Shown: piece by piece, positions 34,288-43,615 of the stretch
Layout of the letters: each line of letters starts with the position of its first letter
How positions within the stretch are numbered: the stretch's first letter is position 1
The notes under the pieces: model-generated
The model's database searches: none
Seen by the model: only the letters and a program-made list of their open reading frames with translations
What the model was told of the DNA's origin: nothing
Made by a program: the position numbers and the translations under genes
From: Poa pratensis
Lineage: Eukaryota > Streptophyta > Magnoliopsida > Poales > Poaceae
Direction: 5' to 3'
DNA: 64,000 bases
Assembly (NCBI GenBank): GCA_947311845.1
Contig: CAMZMU010000107.1
Span: 14,427,949 to 14,491,948, forward strand

Positions 34288-34672
34288 GGCATGTACAATA
34301 GTCCACCGTCAGCTGTCTGTATAGCTTGCCACGTCTGAATTTGGGTGAGGTAGAAGAGGGAAAACCAGGAGAGGGAAGGAGGGCGTCGATAATTCACGAG
34401 ATGGTCGATATCCCGAGAAAATAGCATGTTATCGACAGCCTTTTACCGTTGTACGCTCGGGTGTCTCGAAATGTACTGTTTGCTGCCGAACCGCCGTATC
34501 CTGAACCGATGGATCTGAACGAAGACCTGTTGTTGCGAGTTGATGGTCAAAATTATCCGGAACTACAAATAGCAAAACCTACAACCTATCGTAGAAGGTG
34601 TTTTTACGGATGTCTAGAGGTGACGTGGAAGGCTACTGCAGACACCAGGAGTCTGAACTAATGCACATGCCC
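34288..34672. mobile_element. Tourist-like MITE, unit A
   Basis: The left end GGCATGTACAATAGTCC pairs imperfectly with the right end GAACTAATGCACATGCCC. The flanks are TAA on the left and TTA on the right, fitting a PIF/Harbinger-type 3-bp target site with one mismatch. The small open frame inside is not evidence of a gene. The element is shared by all four units. Confidence 0.65.
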
Positions 34673-35044
34673 TTAGGGCTGATATGCTAGCTTAGCTCCT
34701 ACTTAGGGCCTCTTTAGTTTTGCGGATTTGAAAAGCACATGGATAGAACTACTGCAGGAATAGGATCGATGTCCCGATACTTGAAATTTATAGCAACCAA
34801 AAACGTAGAAATCAGTAGGCGCAAGGGATCCTTTGCTTCGGACTCCTCGTGTCATTGAGCGAGTCTCCACGGCATAATTCGATGTCTCTAATCGTAGATG
34901 CGCTGGCCTTGGATTCGTAGTACTTGCTTGAGTCCTACGGAGGCGGCGGGCCCAATAGTTCGCCTGAGAGGTCGGAGGTGGCTACGTGCCCCCCAGTCCC
35001 GGTGCTGCCAGTGGACGTGACTGAGCGAGTCTCCACGGCATATT
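34673..35044. other. unit A right flank
   Basis: Shared with units C and D and without recognisable coding sequence. GAGCGAGTCTCCACGGCATA occurs at 34857 and again at about 35025, where homology with the other units ends (they read GAGCGAAGTCAAG instead). The repeat probably marks a breakpoint. Confidence 0.5.
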
Positions 35045-35112
35045 TTTATTTATTGAAAACTTTCAACCAACTACAGATGATGCCCTCGCATTTGCGAGGG
35101 CCACCATGCTAG
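35045..35112 (+). mobile_element. Helitron-like 3' terminus
   Basis: A 9-bp hairpin, GCCCTCGCA / TGCGAGGGC (35082-35101, loop TT), is followed 7 bases later by CTAG (35109-35112) and then T. This hairpin-CTRR-T arrangement is the usual 3' end of a Helitron. No matching 5' end or helicase was found, so only a terminal fragment is claimed. It sits exactly at the seam between units A and B. Confidence 0.55.
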
Positions 35113-35369
35113 TTTATCTAAAAAAAGGGTGAAATTCTAGTTTTATTATGAAAAATAACTCGTGGGTACAATTGCCAAGGTTCTTTCTGGTCCATGGAGC
35201 GATCATTCCATCAACTGTTATTAGCCTTCACGCTTCTTAAACCGTTGCACTAAAAAAGGTTTCCAGAGCAGCTTCCGAGAGATCGGATGTGAGATCCTAA
35301 CTCAGGACTTAATAGGATTGATAGAATACTCATATCATCAAGTTGCAACTTCTTTTTTGGAAGCTTATC

Positions 35370-35580
35370 TAAAATGAACTCTGAGGTTAAGCGTGCTTGG
35401 CCCGGAGCACTCCAAGGATGGGTGACCGACCGGAAACTCGTTCCTGGGTGCGCACGAGTTAGGACAAAGTGCGCGGAAAAGACTAGTGTTGATTTGTGGG
35501 GCCAGTCTAAAGATCCTAAAGAGCTGAGTGGGTAACAGGCCCGGCCCGGGGGTGGGCCCCCGGGCCGGGGTGTTACATTG
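35370..35580 (+). repeat. 5S rRNA-derived (Cassandra-like) LTR segment, uninterrupted copy
   Basis: GGTTAAGCGTGCTTGG (35385-35400) and GGATGGGTGACC (35417-35428), with CCGGAAACTCGT after, follow the order and spacing of the internal promoter and 3' part of plant 5S rRNA. On the minus strand the segment begins TGTAACACCCCGGCCC at 35578, an LTR-like terminus. The 5' part of 5S rRNA is not recognisable, so this is a retroelement domain and not an rRNA gene. Confidence 0.75.
35533..35575. repeat. 43-bp near-perfect GC hairpin at the LTR edge
   Basis: The arms CCCGGCCCGGGGG and CCCCCGGGCCGGG are perfectly complementary around a TGGG loop, and the outer TAACA / TGTTA bases also pair. Unit A lacks this hairpin, reading GTGACAGGCATTGG here. 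Confidence 0.9.
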
Positions 35581-35969
35581 GAGGGTACAAAAACGTCCGC
35601 TAAAAAAAAGATGGAATGCAATGAAAAAAGGTTTGACTACATTACCCATGAGTATTTTTTTCTCAGATAGGGAAAACAAAGCAAAGCAAATACTGGCAGA
35701 GTGGAATCTTTTTTTTTAGGGGAAGAATATTATTATTTTCTTTAGTATCTCTCTCCAATTAAAAAGAACATAATGTTCTCATTATGCTCTTTATTTCGCC
35801 TCACTCCTTCCCATTTTGATTCCTTCCCTCTCATGTTTGATTTTTCTCCCACTGTTTTCCCTAAAAAGTCACTAGTGCCCCATGTCTTATTAATTAACAA
35901 ATAAAATATTGTGTTCTTTCTGAAGGCGATAAATGCTTACAAAATAAAATCCTATATTCTTTGGTGAGG

Positions 35970-37284
35970 CCAATAAAATCCAATGTTTAGGTACACTGCT
36001 ATATTAATAATAAAATAGCATGCATTCATGGTGATGGTCTCACAGTTGCAAGCAAACTATTAGAATATATATGTGCCTGTTGCAAAAGACTCGGCAGTTA
36101 CCTAGTATATTAAAAAAAATGTACATAGGTGCTTCTCATATGATTTTTTTCTTTGAAACAAAGACATAAGTTTTGTCTCGCTCTATTAATTAAATGGCTA
36201 TGTTACGGATAGTATTAGGGGGGGGGGGGGGGGGGGGGGGCAAAGCGGCGATTCCACAATTACGAGGATATCCACCAACAATCTGGTCCGTTGGTTGATT
36301 TGGGGATACGAGCCAGCTAGGTAAAGGCTACGAAATGCATCCACGGGCTTTGACTTCGCTGAAAAAGCGTAATCTCACGCCAGACCTACTCGTAGTGACT
36401 AAAGTGCCCTTTCGTTTTCTTTTTGGCTGTGGGTTGAAGTGCATTTCGGATTTATGAAACATTCCTTTCCTTCTTATTAGGAAACATGGATTAACAAAGT
36501 GCATTTCGGAGCTTCATGCATTAAAAAAAGCAGACCCATGTATTAACACATAAAACAGCTCCATGGATTAATAAAAAAATGGACCAATTGATTTTTCAAA
36601 TAGCTGTATAAACGAAAAACTCCAAATAATCATGGAAATTATCGGATCTTGATGTATTAACAAAAAAAACTGCATAAATAGAAATTGATTGGATCCATGC
36701 ACCAACAAGAATTTTCGAAATGCATGCATTAACAGGGAATGAATTTCGGCTAAAAAGGTCAAATCATGCATTAACAATATTTTTTCTGGATCCAAGAACC
36801 AAAAGAAGCATCGCGCTCCAAATTAAGTAATACATATTCTTTTCGCTAAAAGAAGCGTCAGGATCCAGACTCAAGCATCCCTCAAAGAAGCATCGCGCTC
36901 CAGATCCAAGAATCTCTATTACATGTACAAACTTTTAGATCCAGGAACCATTGCTTGAGAGAAAGAAAACATCAGATCCAGATCGAACCTATGAATCTTC
37001 CAAAAAAAAAAATCAGAGCAGTTGTTCCAGCACCGCAGAAAAGCTGCAGCCGTGGAAGAAGTCGAGGTCGCCGCCGGCCCGCCGCCATGGATGAAAGAAA
37101 CGAGCTTGAAGGATGGAGTCTCATCCTTTCCGTCATCGTCCGGCGTGGGGACGGGGAGGTAGCCGTAGTCGACCGGCGCCGTGTCCTCCTCCAGCTTATG
37201 CTGGCGTGCTGCTCCGGGTCAGTGGCAGTGAAGAACAGAGCAGTTGGGAGTATGAGCGGATAATGTGGTGAGAAAACGACATTA
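35970..37284. other. unit B-specific AT-rich sequence
   Basis: No gene recognised. Notable items are a G homopolymer (about 36219-36240), and at 36480-36780 at least six loose copies of CATGNATTAACA (for example 36720 and 36766), followed at 36800-36960 by repeats of GCATCGCGCTCCA and AGATCCA. The repeated words give low complexity but no clean period. Confidence 0.5.
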
Positions 37285-39329
37285 GAGCATCTCCAGTCAT
37301 GGCCCCGATACCTATCCCAAACGTCCAGGCGGACCGCCCGGACAGGTATTGGGCCCAAAAACGCCACCCAAGGGAGGTCCCCAAACCTAGCCCAAATGAC
37401 CGGGCGGTCCGACAAACCCCATAGTCAGCCCATATGTGGGGAGGGTTTGGGGAGGCCCGGACGCGTCCGCCACGTCGACCCTGGCAAGGCGGACCCACGC
37501 ATTTTTCCCCTCAAATCGACCGGAATCAGAACTTCTTCCTCCGCGCTGCTCCTATTCTGCCCACCCCTCCGCTCCGCCGCCGTTTGCCGTCGTGTGTCCG
37601 CCGCCTCCCGTACCTCCGCCACCTCCCCGCAGGTCTACACGCTCGCCGGTGCCCCGTCTCCACAGAAACCAGGCCAGGCCTATAGCCTCCGTTTCTGGTA
37701 CGTTCGACATCGCTCTCCATCCACCCCGCTCTCAAAGTGTTTGTCGAATTGCCGGAGCCGGGTTGTGACGACTTTTTTATATTTGTAGCCATGGATTCAT
37801 CCTCCGACGAAGAGTACGATTACTCCGCCGTAGATGAGTTCATGTATAGGGAATTCATCGACGGCTCTAGCGACGATGACATGTTGCAGGACGGAGATGA
37901 AGAGGCTATGTCGATGATTAGCATTCAAGAGGAATTGGAGAAGGCGGAGCACGTTCTCAACTTCCGGGGATCGATTAAGGGGCGGATTACCGTGGCCCGT
38001 GATAGGATCAAAGGGTGTCGAGACCTGTATGACGACTATTTCAAACCTGATCCGGTGTTTCACGTGGGGTTCTTTCGGCGTCGGTTTCGCATGAGCTCGT
38101 CCCTTTTCAAACGCATACTGGAAGCAATGACTAAGTATGATGATTACTTCAAGTTGAAGCATGATTGCTGCGGAAAACTTTCTTTCTCTCCATTGCAGAA
38201 ATGCACCGCTGCTTTGAGAATGCTAGCCTATGGAAAGGCTGCGGATGCCATCGACGAGTATGTCCGGATGGGAGAGAGTACATGCATTGAGGCTATGGAG
38301 CATTTTGCATATGCCGTGGTCAAGGTGTTTGGAGACAAATATCTTAGAGAACCAAATGCCGAGGACACTGAAAGGCTACTGGCCTTGGAGAAGCAAGAGG
38401 ATTTCCAGGTATGCTAGGCTCAGTTGATTGCATGCATTGGCAATGGAAGAACTGCCCAACAAGCTTGCGTGGGCAGTACCAAGGTCACAGCAAAGAGGCC
38501 ACAATCGTACTTGAAGCAGTGGCGTCTCAAGACTTGTGGATTTGGCATGCGTTTTTTGGCATGCCCGGTTCTCACAACGACATCAATGTACTTCAGCGCT
38601 CTCCCCTGTTCAAGAGGCTCTGTGATGGGGAAGCTCCACCATGCAACTACACCGTCAACGGACACGACTACACCATGGGATACTATCTTGCAGATGGTAT
38701 CTATCCGCAGTGGGCAGCATTTGTGAAGACTATCAGCAAACCAATTGGTCCCAAAAAATGTGGATTTGCAGCAGCATAGGAGGCAGTTAGGAAAGATGTT
38801 GAGAGGGAATTTGGTGTGCTGCAAGCTCGTTGGGGTATAGTTCGTGGAGCCGCAATGATGTGGGATCCGGAGGTACTATGGCAGGTCATGACTTGTTGTG
38901 TAATTTTACACAATATGATTGTGGAGGACGAGGGAGAAGGGGCAGCTCGCACACATGATTTGAGAAACCTGGAGAACATGTGAACCTACCTGAACAAGAA
39001 GCGGAGTATGTCATGCACTTCCTTGAGATGCACCGACAACTTCGAGATGAACAAGTGCACACCCAACTACTTCATGATCTGGTGGAGCACATGTATGTCT
39101 TCATGGGAAAACAGTGAATTTGTGGTCCGAATAATGTGAACTATTGTTATGTCCAAACTAGTTGTATGATCCACGTGCATGGTTTGCATGGATTTGGGTT
39201 GTAATATTTGAACATTGTGGTTGTAGGAGGCCACTTTTGGGGGCTGTCCGGTCGCTGTCCGCGGACACGTCCGGACGCGTCCGCAGACAGTTTGGGGGCC
39301 AGATTTGGGGGGTCCGACTGGAGATGCTC
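37285..39329 (+). mobile_element. PIF/Harbinger DNA transposon, both ends present
   Basis: The 2,045-bp element has perfect 14-bp terminal inverted repeats, GAGCATCTCCAGTC and GACTGGAGATGCTC, and a TTA target duplication at 37282-37284 and 39330-39332. It encodes a degenerate DDE transposase. The second (Myb-like) protein typical of autonomous members is not seen, so it cannot be autonomous as it stands. Confidence 0.95.
37791..39117 (+). pseudogene. Harbinger-type DDE transposase, disrupted
   Basis: It starts MDSSSDEEYDYSAVDEFM. Family segments include YFKPDPVFHVGFFRRRFRMS, GSVDCMHWQWKNCP (first catalytic Asp), PGSHNDINVLQRSPLF (second Asp), GYYLADGIYPQWAAFVKTI and DVEREFGVLQARW (catalytic Glu), then LHNMIVEDEGEGA and a tail ending near VEHMYVFMGK. 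Lesions: a 1-base loss near 38400 before PGMLGSVDC, a TAG at 38777-38779 where the family commonly has Gln, and a further frame change near 38975. The protein would cut and paste the element by binding its terminal repeats, but this copy is inactive. Confidence 0.92.
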
Positions 39330-39578
39330 TTAGGAGATAAATGGGCTTGGTGGGATGGCTATGTTTGCCCAAAGGTATTGCCTAAACTACCCATGAGTTA
39401 TGCCACGATTCACAACTGCTAAACTAGGATATTGCCGCAGCAAAGCACACGGGCATGCGGCGAGAGCGCGGAAGTGTGTTCACACAGATGGAGTGGTCAA
39501 AGCTCAAGCACGAATCTCCAACTGGTTGGACAACCATGATTAGTGGTGGACACACTCTTAGTCGTGGTTGTGTATTTT

Positions 39579-39603
39579 TGGGGGGGGGGGGGGGGGGGGG
39601 GGG
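39579..39603. repeat. G homopolymer, about 25 bases
   Basis: An uninterrupted G run follows TATTTTT. Such a run is rare in plant DNA and is also a typical place for length errors in assembly. Confidence 0.9.
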
Positions 39604-40266
39604 TGTGGTTGTCCTTCTACGCATGTTTATTTCACATATCCTGAGTAGGCGTCCAAGAGGCAAAAGAACTGGCTCCTGAGGGCTGCAAGACAGTGAGAAG
39701 GAATCTCTCCACCGGACCTCGTTCATACTAGTGTAGTCCACGCATATTTGAAGTTCTTCATCTGTATCTTGATAATGAACGGGTTGGCTATCCATGTGGA
39801 GTATCCGGACTTCTCGATTTGTTCATCTTCTAACAACTTGTCCACCTGTCGTTGGTTGAATGCCTTATGTTCGTCAGAGAACCGCGTCAATTTCCGCTTC
39901 ACATGTCGAACCTTAGGGTCTACGTTTGGGTGTTATTCCACGAGTTCCCTCGGGTATTCTAATGACATCAGCCAAACACGGCGCCATTTTGGCGTAGAAA
40001 CTTCATAAGGGAACACTCCAAATGTTGTTACATATTTGAGATGATCTGAACCGGTCAGTGTGGGTGGTCTTCTCCTAACGGGACAATCTTGTCAGTTCTT
40101 GAGGGAAGGACCGCTAGATTGGGCCTAGCGCGGGCCCTGGCCGATAGGTCTTCGATAGTTGTAGAGAAAAATGGTTGGCCTTTTGCCATGTTTGCGGCCA
40201 TCTTGTCGAATTATACAGTGAACTTGGTGAGATGAACAATCTAGGGTTTTTGGGTATATGGTGAAT

Positions 40267-40288
40267 ACCCCCCCCCCCCCCCCCCCCT
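40267..40288. repeat. C homopolymer, about 21 bases
   Basis: The homologous place in unit A (30772-30779) reads ACTCCCCCAATC, so a five-C run has become a run of about 21 C in unit B. Confidence 0.9.
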
Positions 40289-40410
40289 CTTCTTTCTCGT
40301 CTTTAATTGTAATGGCACGCCCTCTTTTTCTTAGATGAAAGTACAAGATATTTGCAATGTTTAGCGGCATGGCTGAAAAGCTACATTAATAATTAAAGAG
40401 ATCGTTTTGG

Positions 40411-40782
40411 CTCCCGGGTGTACGTGCTCCTGTTATATGTTTCAAAAATTTAAAAAATATAAAAACTCTTCCAAAAAATCTGAGCTACATTAACAAACAT
40501 ATAAAAGTTTGCAACATTCGTGCAAAATTTCGTAAGAAAATAACAATTTATGTGGTATGTGCAAAAAAGACAAAATTTGTGCTTTGAAAAATGTATTTTT
40601 AAATCTCATTTCGGCCAACAATTTTGTCTTATTTGCACAGACCACATAAAGTGTCATTTCCTTTAAAACATTTTCAGGAATGCTTCAAACTTGTATATGT
40701 TTGTACTCAATTTTTTCATATTGTTTTCATATTTTTTAATTTTGAAAAACATAACAGGAGCATATGCACTCGGGAGCCAAAG
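40411..40782. mobile_element. fold-back MITE-like element, unit B copy
   Basis: Same element and position as 30910-31281 in unit A, with small deletions. The ends are GGCTCCCGGGTGTACGTGCT and GCATATGCACTCGGGAGCC, so the terminal inverted repeat is better preserved here. Confidence 0.65.
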
Positions 40783-41497
40783 TGAATTTCTGAGTTTTCG
40801 GTCAAAACACATAGTGTATACACACCTCCAGGAATGCTTCAGTTTTGCCGCCTAACCATTAACTTCCACAGAATTTTTTACTTGTGATGTTGTATGCTAA
40901 CAAAGTCACTGACGAGCTCTCGCTACCAAGTCGATAAGTACACGGAGAACCTAGCCTGTGTACAATGGGGATGTCCCACCACTCTACGAATCCGTTAGCA
41001 AACAAGTTAAGTCTTCAGATTATCGGATGACAAAATGAGCAGTAAAAGCAACATTTATTCAAGAGATCAGAGTTACATCAAAATGGAGGTGGTTTTTTTG
41101 GCCCCCCTGTTTTTCTAAAAAGAGATCAGAATTATACCATTCACTAGAAGGGGCCCAATGTAATCAGGTAGCACCTCGTTGCATATATTCAGCTAATTCA
41201 TCTGGTACCATATTGGCCTTCCTAGGACAAAATTTAAAGGTTGCTTTGTAACAGCTCGTTCGCCAATGTTAAATCTGTATGTTCCTCTACGAAGTTGAAA
41301 CAGAAAAACTACTACAGTATATCTTGTACTGTAATAGCTACTTTGACATCTTTCTCAAGCGGGACTTCCTGAGCACTGCGGCATGCGGGGATTACAGTCT
41401 TTTTCTTGGACTTAATAGCAGAGACATGCACGAACCAGTTTCGTTCCTGCATGTGTGGAAGAACACCGCGGTTTCTAGATCCAGTAAGTCCTGTTTC

Positions 41498-42748
41498 TTA
41501 CGTTCGAACCTGGCTGCCACTTGCCTTGTCCACATCGACCGCCACAGAGCCGATTTTGGCACCACCCACAGCAGAGCCGTCGGCGAAGTCGACGGCGGCC
41601 ACTCCTTTCCCTCTGATCCTCGTAGACGATGACGACGATACCTCACCTCCGTCGGAGCTATCCGTTCTCCTGGGCCCCGAAAATAACCTTCCGGACAACG
41701 TCCTGGTGTACCTGAGAAACGACGGCCATCTGCCCGCCCGCCCGAGGCGCCCGCCGCGGCGCGAGCACTGCTCACCGGCGGCCATCATCTCCCTGCGCAG
41801 GTGCTCCGGCAGGCGCAGCGTGAACCTCTCCAGGTCGCGGTCGATCCGGACCAGGGCAGGTGAGTGGCCCGTGGAGTGCGACCGGATAAGCTTCGCCGTC
41901 GCGTTTGCCTTCGCCGGCCGGGACCACATCGCGCGCCGCTGGGTGCCTATGCGCTGTAGCTCCATCGCCTCCTTCCTGCGCTCCTCGGCTTCCTCCTCGG
42001 TCACCACGTCGATGACCACGGACGATGGAGACCGCACGCTGCTGCTGTCTTCTTGGTGGTGCTGGTGCCGCACCACGGCGATTTCACTGGAGTTCGAGTT
42101 GGTGTTGGCGTCCGGCGCCGGCGGGGGATTACTCGGCTCGTCGTCGCCGCCGGCGTCTTTGGTGGGGTCGAGGTTGCAGCGGCAGACGGGGCAGGTGACG
42201 TGGCTGGCGAGCCACTCGCCGATGCAGTCCGGGTGGAAGGCGTGGCTGCACCTGGGCAGCAGACGGAGCCGCTCCTCGTCCTCGAACTCGCTGAGGCACA
42301 CGGCGCACTCGAGCGCGGCCAGCGACGCCGCCCCCTTCTTCCCGACGCGCAGCGCCTTGGCCTCCGCGTACCTCATGGTGGGGAAGGCCTCGACCACCGC
42401 GGAGTCGAGCCCGCGCGTCCGCCTCTGCAGCCGCCGGGAGAGGAAGCCAAAGGACACGTCGGCGGCGGGCACGGAGCGGTCGGATGGTCGGGCAGCGTGG
42501 GCGGCGTAGGAGTAGCCGGTGCAGCGGCGGAGGTAGATGATGGAGGCGGCGATGAGGACGAACACCGCGATGACGCCGGCGAGCAGCGCGATCATGGTCG
42601 TGCTGACGCGCATCTCCTGGTCGGTGGCGTAGTCGTCGCTGCTGGTCCCCTGCCGCGCCGTCGCCGGCTGCGCGCTGCCGGCGGACGCGAGCGCGCAGAC
42701 GAGGAGCGCCGCGAGCAGCGCGTGTTGGTGGAGGCGGGGCGTGTCCAT
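41498..42748 (-). CDS. ATL-type RING-H2 E3 ubiquitin ligase, copy 2 (intact)
   Basis: An intronless frame of 416 residues. The order is signal peptide (1-26), Asp/Ser-rich short ectodomain, transmembrane helix (about 52-73), GLD motif ([15 protein letters not shown]) and the RING-H2 finger with all eight ligands (Cys148, Cys151, Cys167, His169, His172, Cys175, Cys186, Cys189). A long Ser/Arg-rich cytoplasmic tail follows, with [14 protein letters not shown] and [21 protein letters not shown], ending near SQVRT. The N-terminal 145 residues are the same as in copy 1, while the segment after the RING ([23 protein letters not shown]) follows copy 3. It retains the native C-terminus that copy 1 lost. 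The role is membrane-associated ubiquitination with an E2 partner; the substrate is unknown. Confidence 0.92.
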   Translation of the reverse strand: MDTPRLHQHALLAALLVCALASAGSAQPATARQGTSSDDYATDQEMRVSTTMIALLAGVIAVFVLIAASIIYLRRCTGYSYAAHAARPSDRSVPAADVSFGFLSRRLQRRTRGLDSAVVEAFPTMRYAEAKALRVGKKGAASLAALECAVCLSEFEDEERLRLLPRCSHAFHPDCIGEWLASHVTCPVCRCNLDPTKDAGGDDEPSNPPPAPDANTNSNSSEIAVVRHQHHQEDSSSVRSPSSVVIDVVTEEEAEERRKEAMELQRIGTQRRAMWSRPAKANATAKLIRSHSTGHSPALVRIDRDLERFTLRLPEHLRREMMAAGEQCSRRGGRLGRAGRWPSFLRYTRTLSGRLFSGPRRTDSSDGGEVSSSSSTRIRGKGVAAVDFADGSAVGGAKIGSVAVDVDKASGSQVRT

Positions 42749-42845
42749 CTTACTAGCTAGCTCGCCTAACTGCACTTCCGAACTCCGATGCACAGTGTTA
42801 TTACTCCGGCTGGTCTGCGCATGCAGTGTGGACTGTGGAGTCAGC

Positions 42846-42853
42846 CTATATAG
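42846..42853 (-). promoter_or_regulatory. TATA box of ATL-2
   Basis: CTATATAG, about 98 bases upstream of the ATG, identical in position to copy 1. The whole proximal promoter up to about 43118 is nearly the same as in unit A, so the two copies probably share regulation. Confidence 0.7.
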
Positions 42854-43118
42854 AGGTGGAGGAGGCGAGTGAAGAAAATCGCAGCGTGTTGAGCTGGTTT
42901 GCGTGTTGTTTCGACGAGGTAGGCTTCGTGCGAGTTGAAGCCGAAGGAAGACGTCGCGGTCGCGTGGGTCGCGCCGGGTCTGGCGGGAGGAAGAGCTGTG
43001 GGCCAGGTGCGCGTTACCTGGCAGCGTTTGACTGCCGACCATCCAGGTGTTCTAGAGCAGCAGGCTGGCAGGAGTGCCAATGGGGCCGACCGGCCGAGGT
43101 GGACGACTTTGCATTTGT

Positions 43119-43303
43119 CTAGACATATTTCATGTATAAATACATATATTTTTTGGAAAACTTGAGACACTTATTTTTGAACGGAGGGAGTACAAACCTA
43201 AATGAGTGTACATACACATTAAAACATGTCCAGATAAATCTAAATAAATGTGCATGTGGATAAAAGCTAAAACATCTTATATTTAGGAACGGAGGGAGTA
43301 CTA
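43119..43303. mobile_element. chimeric Stowaway remnants, unit B
   Basis: The right half of a different Stowaway element (ending TTTTTGAACGGAGGGAGTA) is fused to the interior and right half of the unit A Stowaway (from CAAACCTAAATGAGTG to CGGAGGGAGTA). The left part of the original element and about 170 bases of flank seen in unit A are missing. Confidence 0.7.
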
Positions 43304-43367
43304 CCTCCAGTTTAGACTAAGCTAGATATATGTATGCGGCAATCAAAAGCGATCGGAGGGAGTAGTT

Positions 43368-43615
43368 CCTACGTAAGGCATGTACAATAGTCCACCGTCA
43401 GCTGTCTGTATAGCTTGCCACGTCTGAATTTGGGTGAGGTAGAAGAGGGAAAACCAGGAGAGGGAAGGAGGGCGTCGGTAATTCACGAGACGGTCGATAT
43501 CCCGAGAAAATAGCATGTTATCGACAGCCTTTTACCGTTGTACGCTCGGGTGTCTCGAAATGTACTGTTTGTGGCCGAACCGCCGTATCCTGAACCGATG
43601 GATCTGAACGAAGAC
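43368..43615. mobile_element. Tourist-like MITE, unit B, truncated
   Basis: The same element as 34288-34672 but cut after GAACGAAGAC at 43615, where LINE-derived sequence starts. Confidence 0.6.

Larger units (their letters stand above)
28602..35022. repeat. segmental duplication unit A (carries ATL-1)
   Basis: This is the first of four units. From 28602 (TTTATCTAAAAAA...) to about 29590 it matches 35112-35970. From 30265 to about 34520 it matches 39766-43615, apart from the MITE at 32068 and a Stowaway difference. The ATL part and right flank also match units C and D. Between 29590 and 30264 unit A has other sequence, including one Stowaway end near 29612 and a Tourist-like MITE. Confidence 0.9.
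39424..40330 (-). pseudogene. Ty3/gypsy reverse-transcriptase relic, unit B
   Basis: The minus strand shows VKRKLTRFSDEHKAF, DKLLEDEQIEKSGYSTWIA, NPFIIK and, after a break, LQICVDYTSMNEV with DSFSLS. These correspond in order to the opening of the gypsy reverse-transcriptase domain (family: CVDYTDLNKACPKDSFPLP). A G tract interrupts the region (39579-39603). It is clearly degenerate. Copies with different lengths occur in units A and D. Confidence 0.65.
35112..43615. repeat. segmental duplication unit B (carries ATL-2)
   Basis: Homologous to unit A over 35112-35970 and 39766-43615. The middle, 35970-39765, is absent from unit A; it contains the Harbinger element, a G tract and unclassified AT-rich DNA. 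It ends abruptly at 43615 inside a Tourist-like MITE, where LINE sequence begins. Confidence 0.9.

Noticed and set aside
34449..34661. Small protein MYARVSRNVLFAAEPPYPEP, repeated in each unit
   Set aside because: The frame lies inside a Tourist-like MITE and is altered or truncated in units B and D.
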